The notes below the pieces were generated by a model, which saw only the letters and a program-made list of their open reading frames with translations, searched no databases and was not told the DNA's origin. 64,000 bases of DNA from Tritrichomonas musculus (lineage: Eukaryota > Parabasalia > Tritrichomonadida > Tritrichomonadidae), in the NCBI GenBank assembly GCA_039105265.1, contig JAPFFF010000038.1, forward strand, positions 186,001 to 250,000, written 5' to 3'. The position numbers were made by a program, and so were the translations under genes. Below, one piece after another: positions 39,719-51,625 of this stretch. Every line of letters begins with the position of its first letter. Position 1 is the stretch's first letter.

Positions 39719-40486
39719 AATATTTATTTAATAATATTAATATTTATTTAATAATATTAATATTTATTTAATAATATTAATATTTATTTAATAATATTAA
39801 TATTTATTTAATAATATTAATATTTATTTAATAATATTAATATTTATTTAATAATATTAATATTTATTTAATAATATTAATATTTATTTAATAATATTAA
39901 TATTTATTTAATAATATTAATATTTATTTAATAATATTAATATTTATTTAATAATATTAATATTTATTTAATAATATTAATATTTATTTAATAATATTAA
40001 TATTTATTTAATAATATTAATATTTATTTAATAATATTAATATTTATTTAATAATATTAATATTTATTTAATAATATTAATATTTATTTAATAATATTAA
40101 TATTTATTTAATAATATTAATATTTATTTAATAATATTAATATTTATTTAATAATATTAATATTTATTTAATAATATTAATATTTATTTAATAATATTAA
40201 TATTTATTTAATAATATTAATATTTATTTAATAATATTAATATTTATTTAATAATATTAATATTTATTTAATAATATTAATATTTATTTAATAATATTAA
40301 TATTTATTTAATAATATTAATATTTATTTAATAATATTAATATTTATTTAATAATATTAATATTTATTTAATAATATTAATATTTATTTAATAATATTAA
40401 TATTTATTTAATAATATTAATATTTATTTAATAATATTAATATTTATTTAATAATATTAATATTTATTTAATAATATTAATATTTA
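39719..40486. repeat. AT-only 20-bp tandem array, ~38 identical units
   Basis: The 20-bp unit TATTTATTTAATAATATTAA repeats about 38 times without visible change, so it is younger or more homogenised than the arrays on either side. No coding potential. Confidence 0.95.
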
Positions 40487-40855
40487 TTTATTTATAAATA
40501 TTTATTTATTTATAAATATTTATTTATTTATAAATATTTATTTATTTATAAATATTTATTTATTTATAAATATTTATTTATTTATAAATATTTATTTATT
40601 TATAAATATTTATTTATTTATAAATATTTATTTATTTATAAATATTTATTTATTTATAAATATTTATTTATTTATAAATATTTATTTATTTATAAATATT
40701 TATTTATTTATAAATATTTATTTATTTATAAATATTTATTTATTTATAAATATTTATTTATTTATAAATATTTATTTATTTATAAATATTTATTTATTTA
40801 TAAATATTTATTTATTTATAAATATTTATTTATTTATAAATATTTATTTATAAAT
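40487..40855. repeat. AT-only 18-bp tandem array (TATAAATATTTATTTATT)
   Basis: About 20 copies of an 18-bp unit, TATAAATATTTATTTATT. It joins the 20-bp array directly through a shared TATTTATTTA word, suggesting one array grew from the other by a slippage change. Confidence 0.92.
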
Positions 40856-41189
40856 ATTTATTTAATAATTATTAATATTTATTTAATAATTATTAATAAT
40901 TATTAATATTTATTTAATAATTATTAATATTTATTTAATAATTATTAATATTTATTTAATAATTATTAATATTTATTTAATAATTATTAATATTTATTTA
41001 ATAATTTTTAATATTTATTTAATAATTTTTAATATTTATTTAATAATTATTAATATTTATTTAATAATTATTAATATTTATTTAATAATTATTAATATTT
41101 ATTTAATAATTATTAATATTTATTTAATAATTATTAATATTTATTTAATAATTATTAATATTTATTTAATAATATCAATATTTATTTAA
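40856..41189. repeat. AT-only 21-bp tandem array
   Basis: About 15 copies of a 21-bp unit built on TTATTAATATTTATTTAATA. The array is interrupted at a TTAA by the element at 41186-41551 and resumes for one or two units after it (to about 41572). Confidence 0.9.
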
Positions 41190-41551
41190 GGGCGTCTGTC
41201 CCAAAAATGTTGTAAACTTGTTTAATATTGAAGAAACTCATAGAATACATCTTTCAATACTTCCAAATTATGAAAAAGTTTAGATCAAAAATGATGATAT
41301 TTGTCCTAAACAATCAAAAAATAATTTTTTTTTTTGACCGATAAAATTTTTCAAAATATAATTTTGAATTAAAAATGAAAAAAAAAATGCATAAAAATAT
41401 TTTTTTAATATATCATCAATCTATGAATAATAAGCATTTTATTTCCTCAAAAATATAATTGATTTTTCAACTTTTTTTACTCCAAAAAAGATCGAAAATA
41501 TTTGAGAAATCTCATTGAATTCTGAGTATTGAATTGGACGTACGCCCTTAA
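41186..41551. mobile_element. 366-bp TTAA-flanked element inserted in an AT satellite
   Basis: The ends are TTAAGGGCGT (41186-41195) and its complement ACGCCCTTAA (41542-41551). The flanking satellite gives the empty site: unit sequence TATTTAATAATTATT is split exactly at TTAA, which is present on both sides of the insert, showing a TTAA target duplication. The interior is non-coding and carries the ACTCATAGAA motif near its left end, as in the 28718 and 43225 elements. It is a non-autonomous member of the TTAAGGG group. Confidence 0.8.
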
Positions 41552-41601
41552 TAATTATTAATATTTATTTATTGGGAAGTAATTTATCCCCAGAAAATTG
41601 A

Positions 41602-41724
41602 ATGGAAAAAACTGAAGATGCATCTTTAAATGGCGTTTGCAAGAGGAGCTGTACTGCAATTGATGATTCAGAAATGGTGATTGCGAGAGGAGCTGTATTT
41701 CGACTGGTGATTCAGAAATGGTGA
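41602..41724 (+). CDS. possible 40-codon unknown peptide ahead of the Ala/Val repeat
   Basis: ATG at 41602 opens 40 codons (MEKTEDASLNGVCKRSC start) and ends at TGA 41722-41724, just before the repeat. It contains a 44-bp imperfect duplication: GATTCAGAAATGGTGATTGC occurs at 41665 and 41709. This duplication may have shifted an original frame that once ran into the repeat. It could equally be chance. Confidence 0.15.
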   Translation: MEKTEDASLNGVCKRSCTAIDDSEMVIARGAVFRLVIQKW

Positions 41725-41731
41725 TTGCAAT

Positions 41732-43150
41732 GCGGTAGCTGAAGATGTTGCTGATGTGATAGTTGAGGCTGTAGCTGATGTGATAGCTGAGGCTGTATCT
41801 GATGTGGTAGCTGATGTGATAGCTGAGGTTGTATCTGATGCGGTAGCTGAAGATGTAGCTGATGCGGTAGCTGATGTGATAGCTGAGGCTGTAGCTGATG
41901 CGGTAGCTGATGTGATAGCTGATGCGGTAGCTGAAGATGTAGCTGATGTGATAGTTGAGGCTGTAGCTGATGTGATAGCTGAGGCTGTAGCTGATGCGGT
42001 AGCTGAAGATGTAGCTGATGCGGTAGCTGAGGCTGTAGCTGATGCGGTAGCTGAAGCTGTAGCTGATGCGGTAGCTGAGGCTGTAGCTGATGCGGTAGCT
42101 AAAGATGTATCTGATGCGGTAGCTGATGTGATAGCTGATGCGGTAGCTGATGTGATAGCTGAGGCTGTAGCTGATGCGGTAGCTAAAGATGTATCTGATG
42201 CGGTAGCTGATGTGATAGCTGATGCGGTAGCTGATGTGATAGCTGATGCGGTAGCTGAGGCTGTAGTTGATGCGGTAGCTGATGTGATAGCTGAGGCTGT
42301 AGCTGATGCGGTAGCTGAAGATGTATCTGATGCGGTAGCTGATGTGATAGCTGATGCGGTAGCTGATGTGATAGCTGAGGCTGTAGCTGATGCGGTAGCT
42401 GAAGATGTAGCTGATGCGGTAGCTGAAGATGTAGCTGATGCGGTAGCTGAAGATGTAGCTGATGTGATAGCTGAGGCTGTAGTTGATGCGGTAGCTGATG
42501 TGATAGCTGAGGCTGTAGCTGATGCGGTAGCTGAAGATGTAGCTGATGCGGTAGCTGAGGCTGTAGCTGATGCGGTAGCTGAAGCTGTAGCTGATGCGGT
42601 AGCTGAGGCTGTAGCTGATGCGGTAGCTAAAGATGTATCTGATGCGGTAGCTGATGTGATAGCTGATGCGGTAGCTGATGTGATAGCTGAGGCTGTAGCT
42701 GATGCGGTAGCTAAAGATGTATCTGATGCGGTAGCTGATGTGATAGCTGATGCGGTAGCTGATGTGATAGCTGATGCGGTAGCTGAGGCTGTAGTTGATG
42801 CGGTAGCTGATGTGATAGCTGAGGCTGTAGCTGATGCGGTAGCTGAAGATGTATCTGATGCGGTAGCTGATGTGATAGCTGAGGCTGTAGCTGATGCGGT
42901 AGCTGAAGATGTAGCTGATGCGGTAGCTGAAGATGTAGCTGATGCGGTAGCTGAAGATGTAGCTGATGTGATAGCTGAGGCTGTAGTTGATGCGGTAGCT
43001 GATGTGATAGCTGAGGCTGTAGCTGATGCGGTAGCTGAAGATGTAGCTGATGCGGTAGCTGAAGATGTAGCTGAGGCTGTAGCTGATGCGGTAGCTGAGG
43101 CTGTAGCTGATGCGGTAGCTGAAGATGTATCTGAGGCTGTAGCTGATTCT
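41732..43150 (+). repeat. 12-bp-based tandem repeat, open as a [VI]A[DE]x tetrapeptide repeat
   Basis: About 1.4 kb are built of 12-bp units such as GTAGCTGATGCG, ATAGCTGAGGCT and GTAGCTGAAGAT. One plus frame reads Val/Ile-Ala-Asp/Glu-Ala/Val/Asp without interruption and ends in DSDTIFD at TGA 43166-43168. The frame opens after a TGA near 41708 and has no ATG; the nearest candidate is a GTG at 41756. A larger block is duplicated internally: the pattern from about 41990 recurs about 540 bp later. It is either a minisatellite or a gene that lost its start. If translated it would be an acidic, alanine-rich helical polypeptide. Confidence 0.85.
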
Positions 43151-43166
43151 GATACTATATTTGATT

Positions 43167-43212
43167 GAGTTGTCGCCTACAGCTTTCTCGTTTTAGCCAT
43201 AGGCGACAACTC
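43167..43212. terminator. 13-bp perfect hairpin right after the Ala/Val repeat frame
   Basis: GAGTTGTCGCCTA (43167-43179) pairs with TAGGCGACAACTC (43200-43212) around a 20-base loop. The left arm overlaps the TGA stop of the repeat frame. It is much more GC-rich than its surroundings. It could act as an RNA 3'-end structure or be a small foldback insertion; the type given is a guess. Confidence 0.45.
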
Positions 43213-43224
43213 CTTATACTCTAT

Positions 43225-45177
43225 TTAAGGGTAAAGTTGGCTTTTCTCAACTTTTTTCCACTTTTTGTAATATCTTTCAAAATATTCTATGAGTTTTTGC
43301 TAATAGCAAATCTGATATTTCATTAAAATATAAAAAATTTATATATTTCTTATCAAATCAACGTTTAATCATTTTTTATTTTATCCATTAAGATTATCAT
43401 GTATAATCTTAATTTAAAAAAATATAATTAATTTAAGATTACTTTTTTAAATAAGAATATTTTTGTTTAGATAGTTTTTTTCGAATTTCTATTTTCTCAA
43501 ATAATTGAATAAAAAAAAATTTCTTTCAAAAAATTGTGAACCAATTTCTCTCATCAAAAAACAGTTTTATTGAATCAATATGAAAATAAAAAAGATATTG
43601 TTAATGAAATTTTATATGGAATACCTTATAATTTTAAAATTATTTAATTTCGTAAATAAAAGGATTTATTCGGAAATTTTATAAAAACATTGGTATGGAT
43701 TCAGCAAAAATATATAGCTATTTCAATTGATAAATGGTTATTATAATACTTTTTCTATTCAATCAACCAATTAAATATAGAAAAAAATAGTTTGGTATCT
43801 TGTTTTCTTTTATGTATAGAAGAATAAAAAAAAATTCGACTTTTTTTGGATTAATATACTAATTTAATTATTTATTTTGATTTTTATGCAATGCATTAAA
43901 GCTTAAGTAATAATATAAACTATGGTTTCAATTGATAAATTAGTTTATTGTTCAAAATAAATTAATATTTTTTAATATATATGGATATATATGTTTTTGT
44001 AGTTTAATTAATTATTATGTCTATTAGCTGATATTATATATATAAATTATGATAAATTTATTGAGATAAAAACATTTTTTATCTCACAATTTTGAATAAA
44101 AAAACGAAAAAGCATTCATTCAAAATTTTTTATCTCCATTGAATTTTTAAGTTAACTTAAAAAAAGAATATTTATTTCCATATTCATTATATTATTAATA
44201 TTTAATAAATAATATATATATATTATTATATATAAATTAATATAAAAATTATAATAATTTTTGCTTTTTTAATAATAAGATATGATAAATATTTTTATTT
44301 TTTGATTTTATTCAACTTTTCAACCCTTTCAATATTTTCAAAAACAAACTTATGTGAAAGTGCCAATTTTTCATTTTACACTCAATTAGATTCCTTAATT
44401 TTATGTATATATCAAATACTACATAAAATATAATAGGAAAAATCCATCAAATCAAAAAATCACAGAAATATCAATATTCAATTTTCTCCATGATTCAAAT
44501 TTTCTAATTTTTAATGGGCCATTTTATTATAATAAATGCTATTAATTATATTTTCCTAGTACAAATCCAAAAAGTTTCCTATTCGAGAAGAGCCGACTTG
44601 CTAACATCAAAATTTTCATGATAAAATTTTCAAATAATTTTATTGCATTTTAAAACAAATATTTTTCTTAATGAATATCGAATATCAATCTAAAATATTC
44701 GTATAAAAAATATATATCAACCAATATCAATAGAATTAAGTAGAAAAAAAATTTTTTTCGAAATTAAAAAAAAAAAGGCATTGTAATTCAGTCTTCTTCA
44801 AATTAAATATGATAAAAACAAATGATTCCCCTTGTATATATGTTTAAAAATAGAAATATGCACTTTTTTTAGTAAAAAAATGTTTTCTTGATATTTTTTG
44901 GATTATGATATTTTCATTTTTTATTTTTTTCATGATTTGGACCATTTTTTGTTATATATCCAAAATTCAGAATATTTTACATTACGTTGTAATGCTTTTT
45001 TGTACAAAAATTGATTTGATAGCTCTGTGGAGCTCTTTTTTTTCTGTTCATTTGAATGCCCCTCAGAAAAGATTGAATTTACATAGAAATAAATTCAATG
45101 ATCATACAATTCATTCAAGCAGCACATAGAATAAATTAAAAGATTTCAAAAAAAAGAAAAGCCAACTTTACCCTTAA
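43225..45177. mobile_element. 1,953-bp TTAA-flanked element with 23-bp perfect inverted ends
   Basis: The left end begins TTAAGGGTAAAGTTGGCTTT (arm 43225-43247) and the right end is its exact complement (45155-45177). TTAA at each outer edge fits TTAA-target insertion. The subterminal TCTATGAGTTT is the complement of the ACTCATAGAA motif seen in the two smaller TTAAGGG elements. The interior is AT-rich. A 74-codon hydrophobic frame starting at 44905 is not transposase-like, so the element appears non-autonomous or fully decayed. Confidence 0.8.
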
Positions 45178-45680
45178 TTGCTTTGTTCGTAGATTACGCA
45201 ATTGATTTTTTATTAAACTTAAGTTTAATAAATTGACAAATAAAATACCTCTCTCTCCTACAATTCGTAATTTTTTTTTATATCTCCATAAATAAACAAT
45301 TTTATAAAATTATTTTATATTAATTAAATTCAGTTATATAAAATATTAATAAAAATATATTTTTTATTTTTCATAATCAAAGAAAAAATGGGAAAATAAG
45401 CATTAAAAAAAAAGGCTGGAATAAAAACTAAGCCTTGGTTTTTGTATTTACAATTGTATACAACTTGTCCGTTTAAAAATTACAATTGTAAATACGTTAT
45501 TTTCTCGATATTAGTTTTTTATTTTTATCTTGATCTACAATTATTTTTTTATATTAAAAATGCTTTAAATAATTTAAAAATAAAAAGATAAAATAGTAAA
45601 ATGTTTTTCAAATTAAATAATATTATTTTTGATTCTTCATAAATAAAAAAAATTTATTCGCATTCAAAAAGTTTCATTAA
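45178..45680. other. AT-rich spacer, no gene seen
   Basis: About 500 bp between two inverted-repeat elements. There is a local near-duplication around TACAATTGTA at 45449-45490 and nothing coding. Confidence 0.5.
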
Positions 45681-45840
45681 TAAAGTCGGATTCAAAATGC
45701 TTGGGACAACATTCAATTTTTTTTCAATGTGTCTCAGAAAAAAAATCATTCAGCTTGGGACAAATTGACCAAAAAGATTTATAAATTTGACCTTTATCGT
45801 TTTCAAAAAGTTTGTCCCAAGCCTTTTGAATCCGACTTTA
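45681..45840. mobile_element. 160-bp MITE with 29-bp inverted ends and TA termini
   Basis: The left end TAAAGTCGGATTCAAAA (arm 45681-45709) is complementary to the right end (45812-45840) with one mismatch in 29. Both outer edges are TA, consistent with a Tc1/mariner-type TA target. There is no coding capacity. The name is inferred from structure only. Confidence 0.7.
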
Positions 45841-46065
45841 CTACAAATCAAAAAATCGTTATTTTACGAAAAAAGACGTTAAAAAGACGTTTATAGTATT
45901 TGTGATGTAAAAAAAATTAGGCCTAATAAAAACCTATTAGGACATAGGTGACGCAACTATAAAAAAAATATTTTAAAAATATATTTTTATACTGAAATAT
46001 TCAAAGTATAAATGAGCTATTTTTTAAGTATTTCTTTTTCTAAATTTTTTCTATGCAAAAATATG

Positions 46066-46752
46066 GACATAATAGAGGTGCGAGAGCTGAGGACATATAT
46101 CAGATTTTTTTAATATTTTAAAAATAAATATATATTTATGCTTAAAATAAAATTACAAAATATTAATGGATTATTTTTGGATGGGAATAAAATATGAATG
46201 TTTTAAAAAATTGAGAATAAGTTAATTCAAAATAAAATAAAAATTCAATTTATTTTTGGTCATATTATTTTTATAACTTTAGAATTATCTCATTTTATTC
46301 TTGGCCAAAAATTTAGGCGTCAAATTTTAACCTAATATTTTATATATGTATAAAATATAAATGAATATGTTAAAACTCTTATATTATTGATGTATGACGA
46401 TATTTTCCATTTTAATAGCATTTCTTTTCATTTTCTGCTCTGCACAATAACTTGTTTATTAAATTTATAAGTAAAGACTATTAACCATTTATTGTTATAA
46501 TTATTTTTACGATTAATAAATTGACTCATAAATCATGCTTTTGTTAAATTGAATTTTTTATGATTTTTGATGGTGTTTATAACTTTTGTTTTTAATATTT
46601 TGTGATGATGAATGATTATATTTTATAAATAATACTTATATATATAAATAATTTTGAAATTGTTTTTGAAAAATATTTTTTATTTATGGAGATAAATATA
46701 AATTAAATAATAAAAAAATACGTTATTTTAGCTCTCGCACCTCTGACATAAT
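46066..46752. mobile_element. 671-bp element with 15-bp inverted ends and an 8-bp target duplication
   Basis: The element spans 46074-46744. AGAGGTGCGAGAGCT at 46074-46088 is complementary to 46730-46744. The octamer GACATAAT lies directly outside both ends (46066-46073 and 46745-46752). An 8-bp duplication with short terminal repeats is typical of hAT-family elements. The interior is AT-rich without a transposase, so it is non-autonomous. It has the same architecture as the element at 59311-60568. Confidence 0.8.
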
Positions 46753-47949
46753 AGACCTCTTAGTTAAGAAAGGTGGCCGTTAATTTATTTGTCTCAAAGT
46801 TCGTATAGTGCCACTAAAAAAGATTGATTGAAGATTTGAATAGTTTATTTTTTATATAATACAAAAAGTTATAAAAAATAATCACCACAAATTTTACATA
46901 CTTTTATTTTATTATAAAAAAAAGATACAGGTAAATGATAAATATATTTTATGTTAAGTCTATAATATATTATAAAAATAAAATATATAATTGCATTATA
47001 GAGCCAATAGTTAGATAATTATTATTAAAAAAATTGATAGATTTGAGAGGAAATTTTCTTATCCACAGAAATTAAATAATTTTTTTTTTTTTCATTTTTT
47101 TATTAGGTTGATAGCATTAACGAACTCTTAAAACTCTTTCATACTTTCCAACCATTATGAAATATGGCATTAATTATTTATTATAATGCATATGCAAAAC
47201 ATTAATGAACTATGGCAATCCACATTGTTCTTCCCAAGGAGCAAAAAGACATATGATTTTTCAGGATTTGGATGCTTCATATGGGTCAAATGAAGGCCAA
47301 ATTTTAAAGAATTATCTCTCTTTTTGTTTCTTTGAGAAGAACAAAAAAGATTGATTTAAACCAAAACTTATAAATAAAAATATTTTGAAAAAATATATGC
47401 TTTTTAAACGTATTATTTCATTTATAAATATTAAAATAAAAAATTTAAAGTAAAATAAATGAAATAGTAAAAAGTAGCCAAAAATTAGTTATCATTTTAT
47501 ATAAAATGTCGATATCATGAAGTCAAGCCTTGGTAATATCTATCTATTATTAAACAAAAAATGACTTATTTTTATCAGAATATCTTTTTTGCAAATTACA
47601 TTTATGAATGAAAAAAAAATTTAATAGCATAAATTGAATATTTTATATGATAACACCATCATTTGACCAAACATATATTAAAACAAATTGAAACAGTTCA
47701 TTTGTTCCATCTAATACAAATTTGCATATAAAATAATCGCATCCAATTAATTTTCACCTGTAAATTATCATATAAATTAAGATAATAAATTAAAAATATC
47801 TTAAAATTCTATTTACTTTATATAATTTGCTAGTAATTCTTATTATATTATTTATATTTTTTTAAAATATTTTATATTTTTTTGAAAGATGTTTGTATTT
47901 AGATGATTCAATTTAATATAAAAAACTCTCAATATTTTCATTAGATTTA
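46753..47949. other. AT-rich intergenic DNA, no gene seen
   Basis: No supported frame, RNA gene or array. It includes a slightly less AT-rich patch near 47210-47350 with no readable product. Confidence 0.5.
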
Positions 47950-48811
47950 AAAGGTCGTACAACTTAGTTTTTATAGTAAAACTCAATGATTGGTTTGTTT
48001 AAACTAATTATATTTTATTATTATAATAATAATCATTTTTATAAATATTTGCATCGTACAAAATTCAAATTAAAATAAAAACTAAAAGGATATAAGTATA
48101 TATAAAATTTTCTTCAGAAAATAAATTTGAGTATTTTATCTCAATTTATTTTAATTATTTTTGATAAGAATTTTATAACACTTTATAAAAATATAGAATA
48201 GCGATAACTTTTTATATAATTTATTCTAATCATTAATTCTTTTGATATCTTTTTATATGCTTTTAAAACATTAAGTGTTATATAAAAATAGTTATTATTA
48301 TTGAAAAAAAAAAATTCAATTTTTAGCTAAAAATGTAGAAAAATTGATTTTGTTGAATTATTAAATGATGATTTTAAAAAAATTGGACGTTACAGGAGTC
48401 CAATGAAGAATATAGTTTTATTTATATGCTTTTACTCTCTAATATATTTGAATTTCATTCCAAATCAAATGTCAGTTTTTTCTAAAAATGAAGATTTAGT
48501 TGATTGGTTTCATAAATATAAAAAGTCAAATATTTCAGTTAATGAAGGATTTCGTCAAAAAGTAAAATATTATTTGTATAACACATAGTATACCCATTCA
48601 AATGGCATCTATATTTTTTAAATGATACAAATATATAAGAAATCGATAAATATTGAATTTTAATTAAAGTCTTTATTTCTACTATTACATTTTATAATAT
48701 TGGATATAAAATATATATATTATATATTATAATTATTAAATAAATTAATTATTAAGATAAATATAAATTTATTTAATTTTATTTTTTATTCAATTTAGTT
48801 GTACGACCTTT
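47950..48811. mobile_element. 862-bp inverted-repeat element
   Basis: AAAGGTCGTACAACT at 47950-47964 is complementary to AGTTGTACGACCTTT at 48797-48811. A clear target duplication is not visible; flanking TTA/TA is compatible with a TA-type target. The interior holds one 61-codon ATG-initiated frame. Mobile origin is inferred from symmetry. Confidence 0.55.
48403..48588 (+). CDS. small hypothetical protein inside the 862-bp element
   Basis: The frame is ATG-initiated and 61 residues long. A hydrophobic first ~18 residues (MKNIVLFICFYSLIYLNF) look like a signal peptide or anchor, followed by a charged stretch containing DLVDWFHKYKKSNISV. I do not recognise the family. Its length is within what chance allows in this AT-rich DNA, but the mixed charged segment is less biased than most chance frames nearby. 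It is the only candidate product of the surrounding inverted-repeat element. Confidence 0.2.
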   Translation: MKNIVLFICFYSLIYLNFIPNQMSVFSKNEDLVDWFHKYKKSNISVNEGFRQKVKYYLYNT

Positions 48812-49711
48812 ATAATTACCAATAATTTGTATTAACAATGAATTTTTTTTGTTGTAGAATTTCTTTGAAATTTATGAGCTTATTGAAGATATTTTTTTAA
48901 TTTATATATCTTATACAAATATTAAATTTTAATATACAAAATATTTATGTATACTTGAAAATCCAATGAAAAAACTTGAATCATTTTTCAACATGAAATA
49001 AAGTTGCAGGACAATCATTAAGACATTTTAAACACCATTTACATAATTTATCATATTCATAACATTTTTATTATTGGCTTTATTTGGTAAAATATTTCTT
49101 TGTATACATATAAAATATAAATTTATTTTATAATTTACATGAATTCTGCTTTGAACTCATGAAAAAACATTAATTTATTCACATCATCCAATATTAATGA
49201 ATAATATTCGATATTGCTTTAAATACATCTGTTTTAAAGCATATTAATTTTGGCATGCAAAAATATGGAATAATAATGGATTTCTAAAAATGTTGTTTTT
49301 ATTATATTTTCATTATTTTTTAAAAGTTAAATTATCTTAATATAATAAAACAAAACCCCAAAAAAATAAGACCTGAACTTATCCAGCCATCATATTGTTT
49401 TAAAATATTTTGGATAATAATTAATTTAAGTATATTATTATTTGCATTTGTAATTATAATTGTAAACTATTTTATTTCTTTTTGATTAAGATATTTTTAT
49501 AAAAAAAAATTTTTCAGTTATTTTTTTCATAAAGCTCATAGAATTTAATTTTTTTATTTTTATTTTTATTTTTATTTTTTTTTTTTTTTTTTTTTTTTTT
49601 AATTAATTTATCAAAAAGAAATAAAATAGTTTAATCTCATAGCCAGATGAATCCCACAGCAAGATAAATCCCACAACCAGATAATCCTACCGCCAGATAA
49701 TATTATCTTAA
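48812..49711. other. AT-rich spacer, no gene seen
   Basis: Non-coding AT-rich DNA ending in a long poly-T tract (about 49570-49600) just before the 23-bp satellite. Confidence 0.5.
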
Positions 49712-51625
49712 ATATTGACAAACATTGATGCTAGCAACAGATAAACATCGATGCTGACAACAGACAAACATCGATGCTAACAACATACAAACATCGATGC
49801 TGACAACAGAAAAACATCGATGCTGACAACATTCAAACATCGATGCTGACAACAGAAAAACATCTATGCTAACAACAGACAAACATTGATGTTGACAACA
49901 GAAAAACATCTATGCTAACAACAGATAAACATCTATGCTAACGACAGACAAACATTGATGCTAACAACAGATAAACATTGATGCTAACAACATACAAACA
50001 TCGATGCTAACAACATTCAAACATCGATGCTGACAACAGAAAAACATCGATGCTAACAACATTCAAACATCGATGCTGACAACAGATAAATATCTATGCT
50101 AACAACAGATAAACATCGATGCTAACAACATACAAACATCGATGGTGACAACATACAAGCATCGATGCTAACAACAAACAAACATTGATGTTGACAACAG
50201 AAAAACATCGATGCTAACAACATTCAAACATCGATGCTGACAACAGAAAAACATCTATGCTAACAACATTCAAACATCGATGCTGACAACATACAAACAT
50301 CTATGCTAACAACATACAAACATCTATGCTAACAACATACAAACATCTATGCTAACAACATACAAACATCTATGCTAACAACATACAAACATCTATGCTA
50401 ACAACATACAAACATCTATGCTAACAACAGATAAACATCGATGCTGACAACAGAAAAACATCTATGCTAACAACAGATAAACATCTATGCTAACAACAGA
50501 CAAACATTGATGCTAACAACAGATAAACATCTATGCTAACAACAGATAAACATTGATGCTAACAACAGAAAAGCATCGATTCTAACAACAGACAAACATC
50601 GATGCTAACAACATACAAACATCGATGCTAACAACATTCAAACATTGATGCTAACAACAGATAAACATCTATGCTAACAACAGACAAACATTGATGTTGA
50701 CAACAGATAAACATCTATGCTAACGACAGACAAACATTGATGCTAACAACAGATAAACATTGATGCTAACAACATACAAACATCGATGCTAACAACATTC
50801 AAACATCGATGCTGACAACAGATAAATATCTATGCTAACAACAGATAAATATCTATGCTAACAACAGATAAACATTGATGCTAACAACATACAAACATCG
50901 ATGCTAACAACATTCAAACATCGATGCTGACAACAGAAAAACATCGATGCTAACAACATTCAAACATCGATGCTGACAACAGATAAATATCTATGCTAAC
51001 AACAGATAAACATCGATGCTAACAACATACAAACATCGATGGTGACAACATACAAGCATCGATGCTAACAACAAACAAACATTGATGTTGACAACAGAAA
51101 AACATCGATGCTAACAACATTCAAACATCGATGCTGACAACAGAAAAACATCTATGCTAACAACATTCAAACATTGATGCTAACAACATACAAACATCTA
51201 TGCTAACAACATACAAACATCTATGCTAACAACATACAAACATCTATGCTAACAACATACAAACATCTATGCTAACAACATACAAACATCTATGCTAACA
51301 ACATACAAACATCTATGCTAACAACAGATAAACATCGATGCTGACAACAGAAAAACATCTATGCTAACAACAGATAAACATCTATGCTAACAACAGACAA
51401 ACATTGATGCTAACAACAGATAAACATCTATGCTAACAACAGATAAACATTGATGCTAACAACAGAAAAGCATCGATTCTAACAACAGACAAACATCGAT
51501 GCTAACAACATACAAACATCGATGCTAACAACATTCAAACATTGATGCTAACAACAGATAAACATCTATGCTAACAACAGATAAACATCTATGCTAATGA
51601 CAGACAAACATTGATGTTAATAACT
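49712..51625. repeat. 23-bp satellite array (~83 units) with higher-order duplication
   Basis: Units read ATACAAACATCGATGCTAAC plus AAC, with alternating variants: CATCGATG, CATCTATG or CATTGATG; GCTAAC or GCTGAC; and the trinucleotides AGA, ATA and ATT. A rare marker GATGGTGAC occurs at 50141 and again 897 bp (39 units) later at 51038, inside otherwise matching unit orders, showing a recent block duplication. Open frames in it are repeat artefacts. Confidence 0.95.

Noticed and set aside
41756-43168. 470-codon Ala/Val/Asp/Glu frame as a bona fide gene
   Set aside because: No ATG, purely repetitive and immediately preceded by a stop; kept as a repeat with a noted open frame.
44905-45129. 74-codon hydrophobic frame
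   Set aside because: Lies inside the TTAA element, is Phe/Ile-rich as expected for AT-rich chance frames, and has no transposase motif.
49703-49909. 68-codon minus frame
   Set aside because: Entirely 23-bp satellite.
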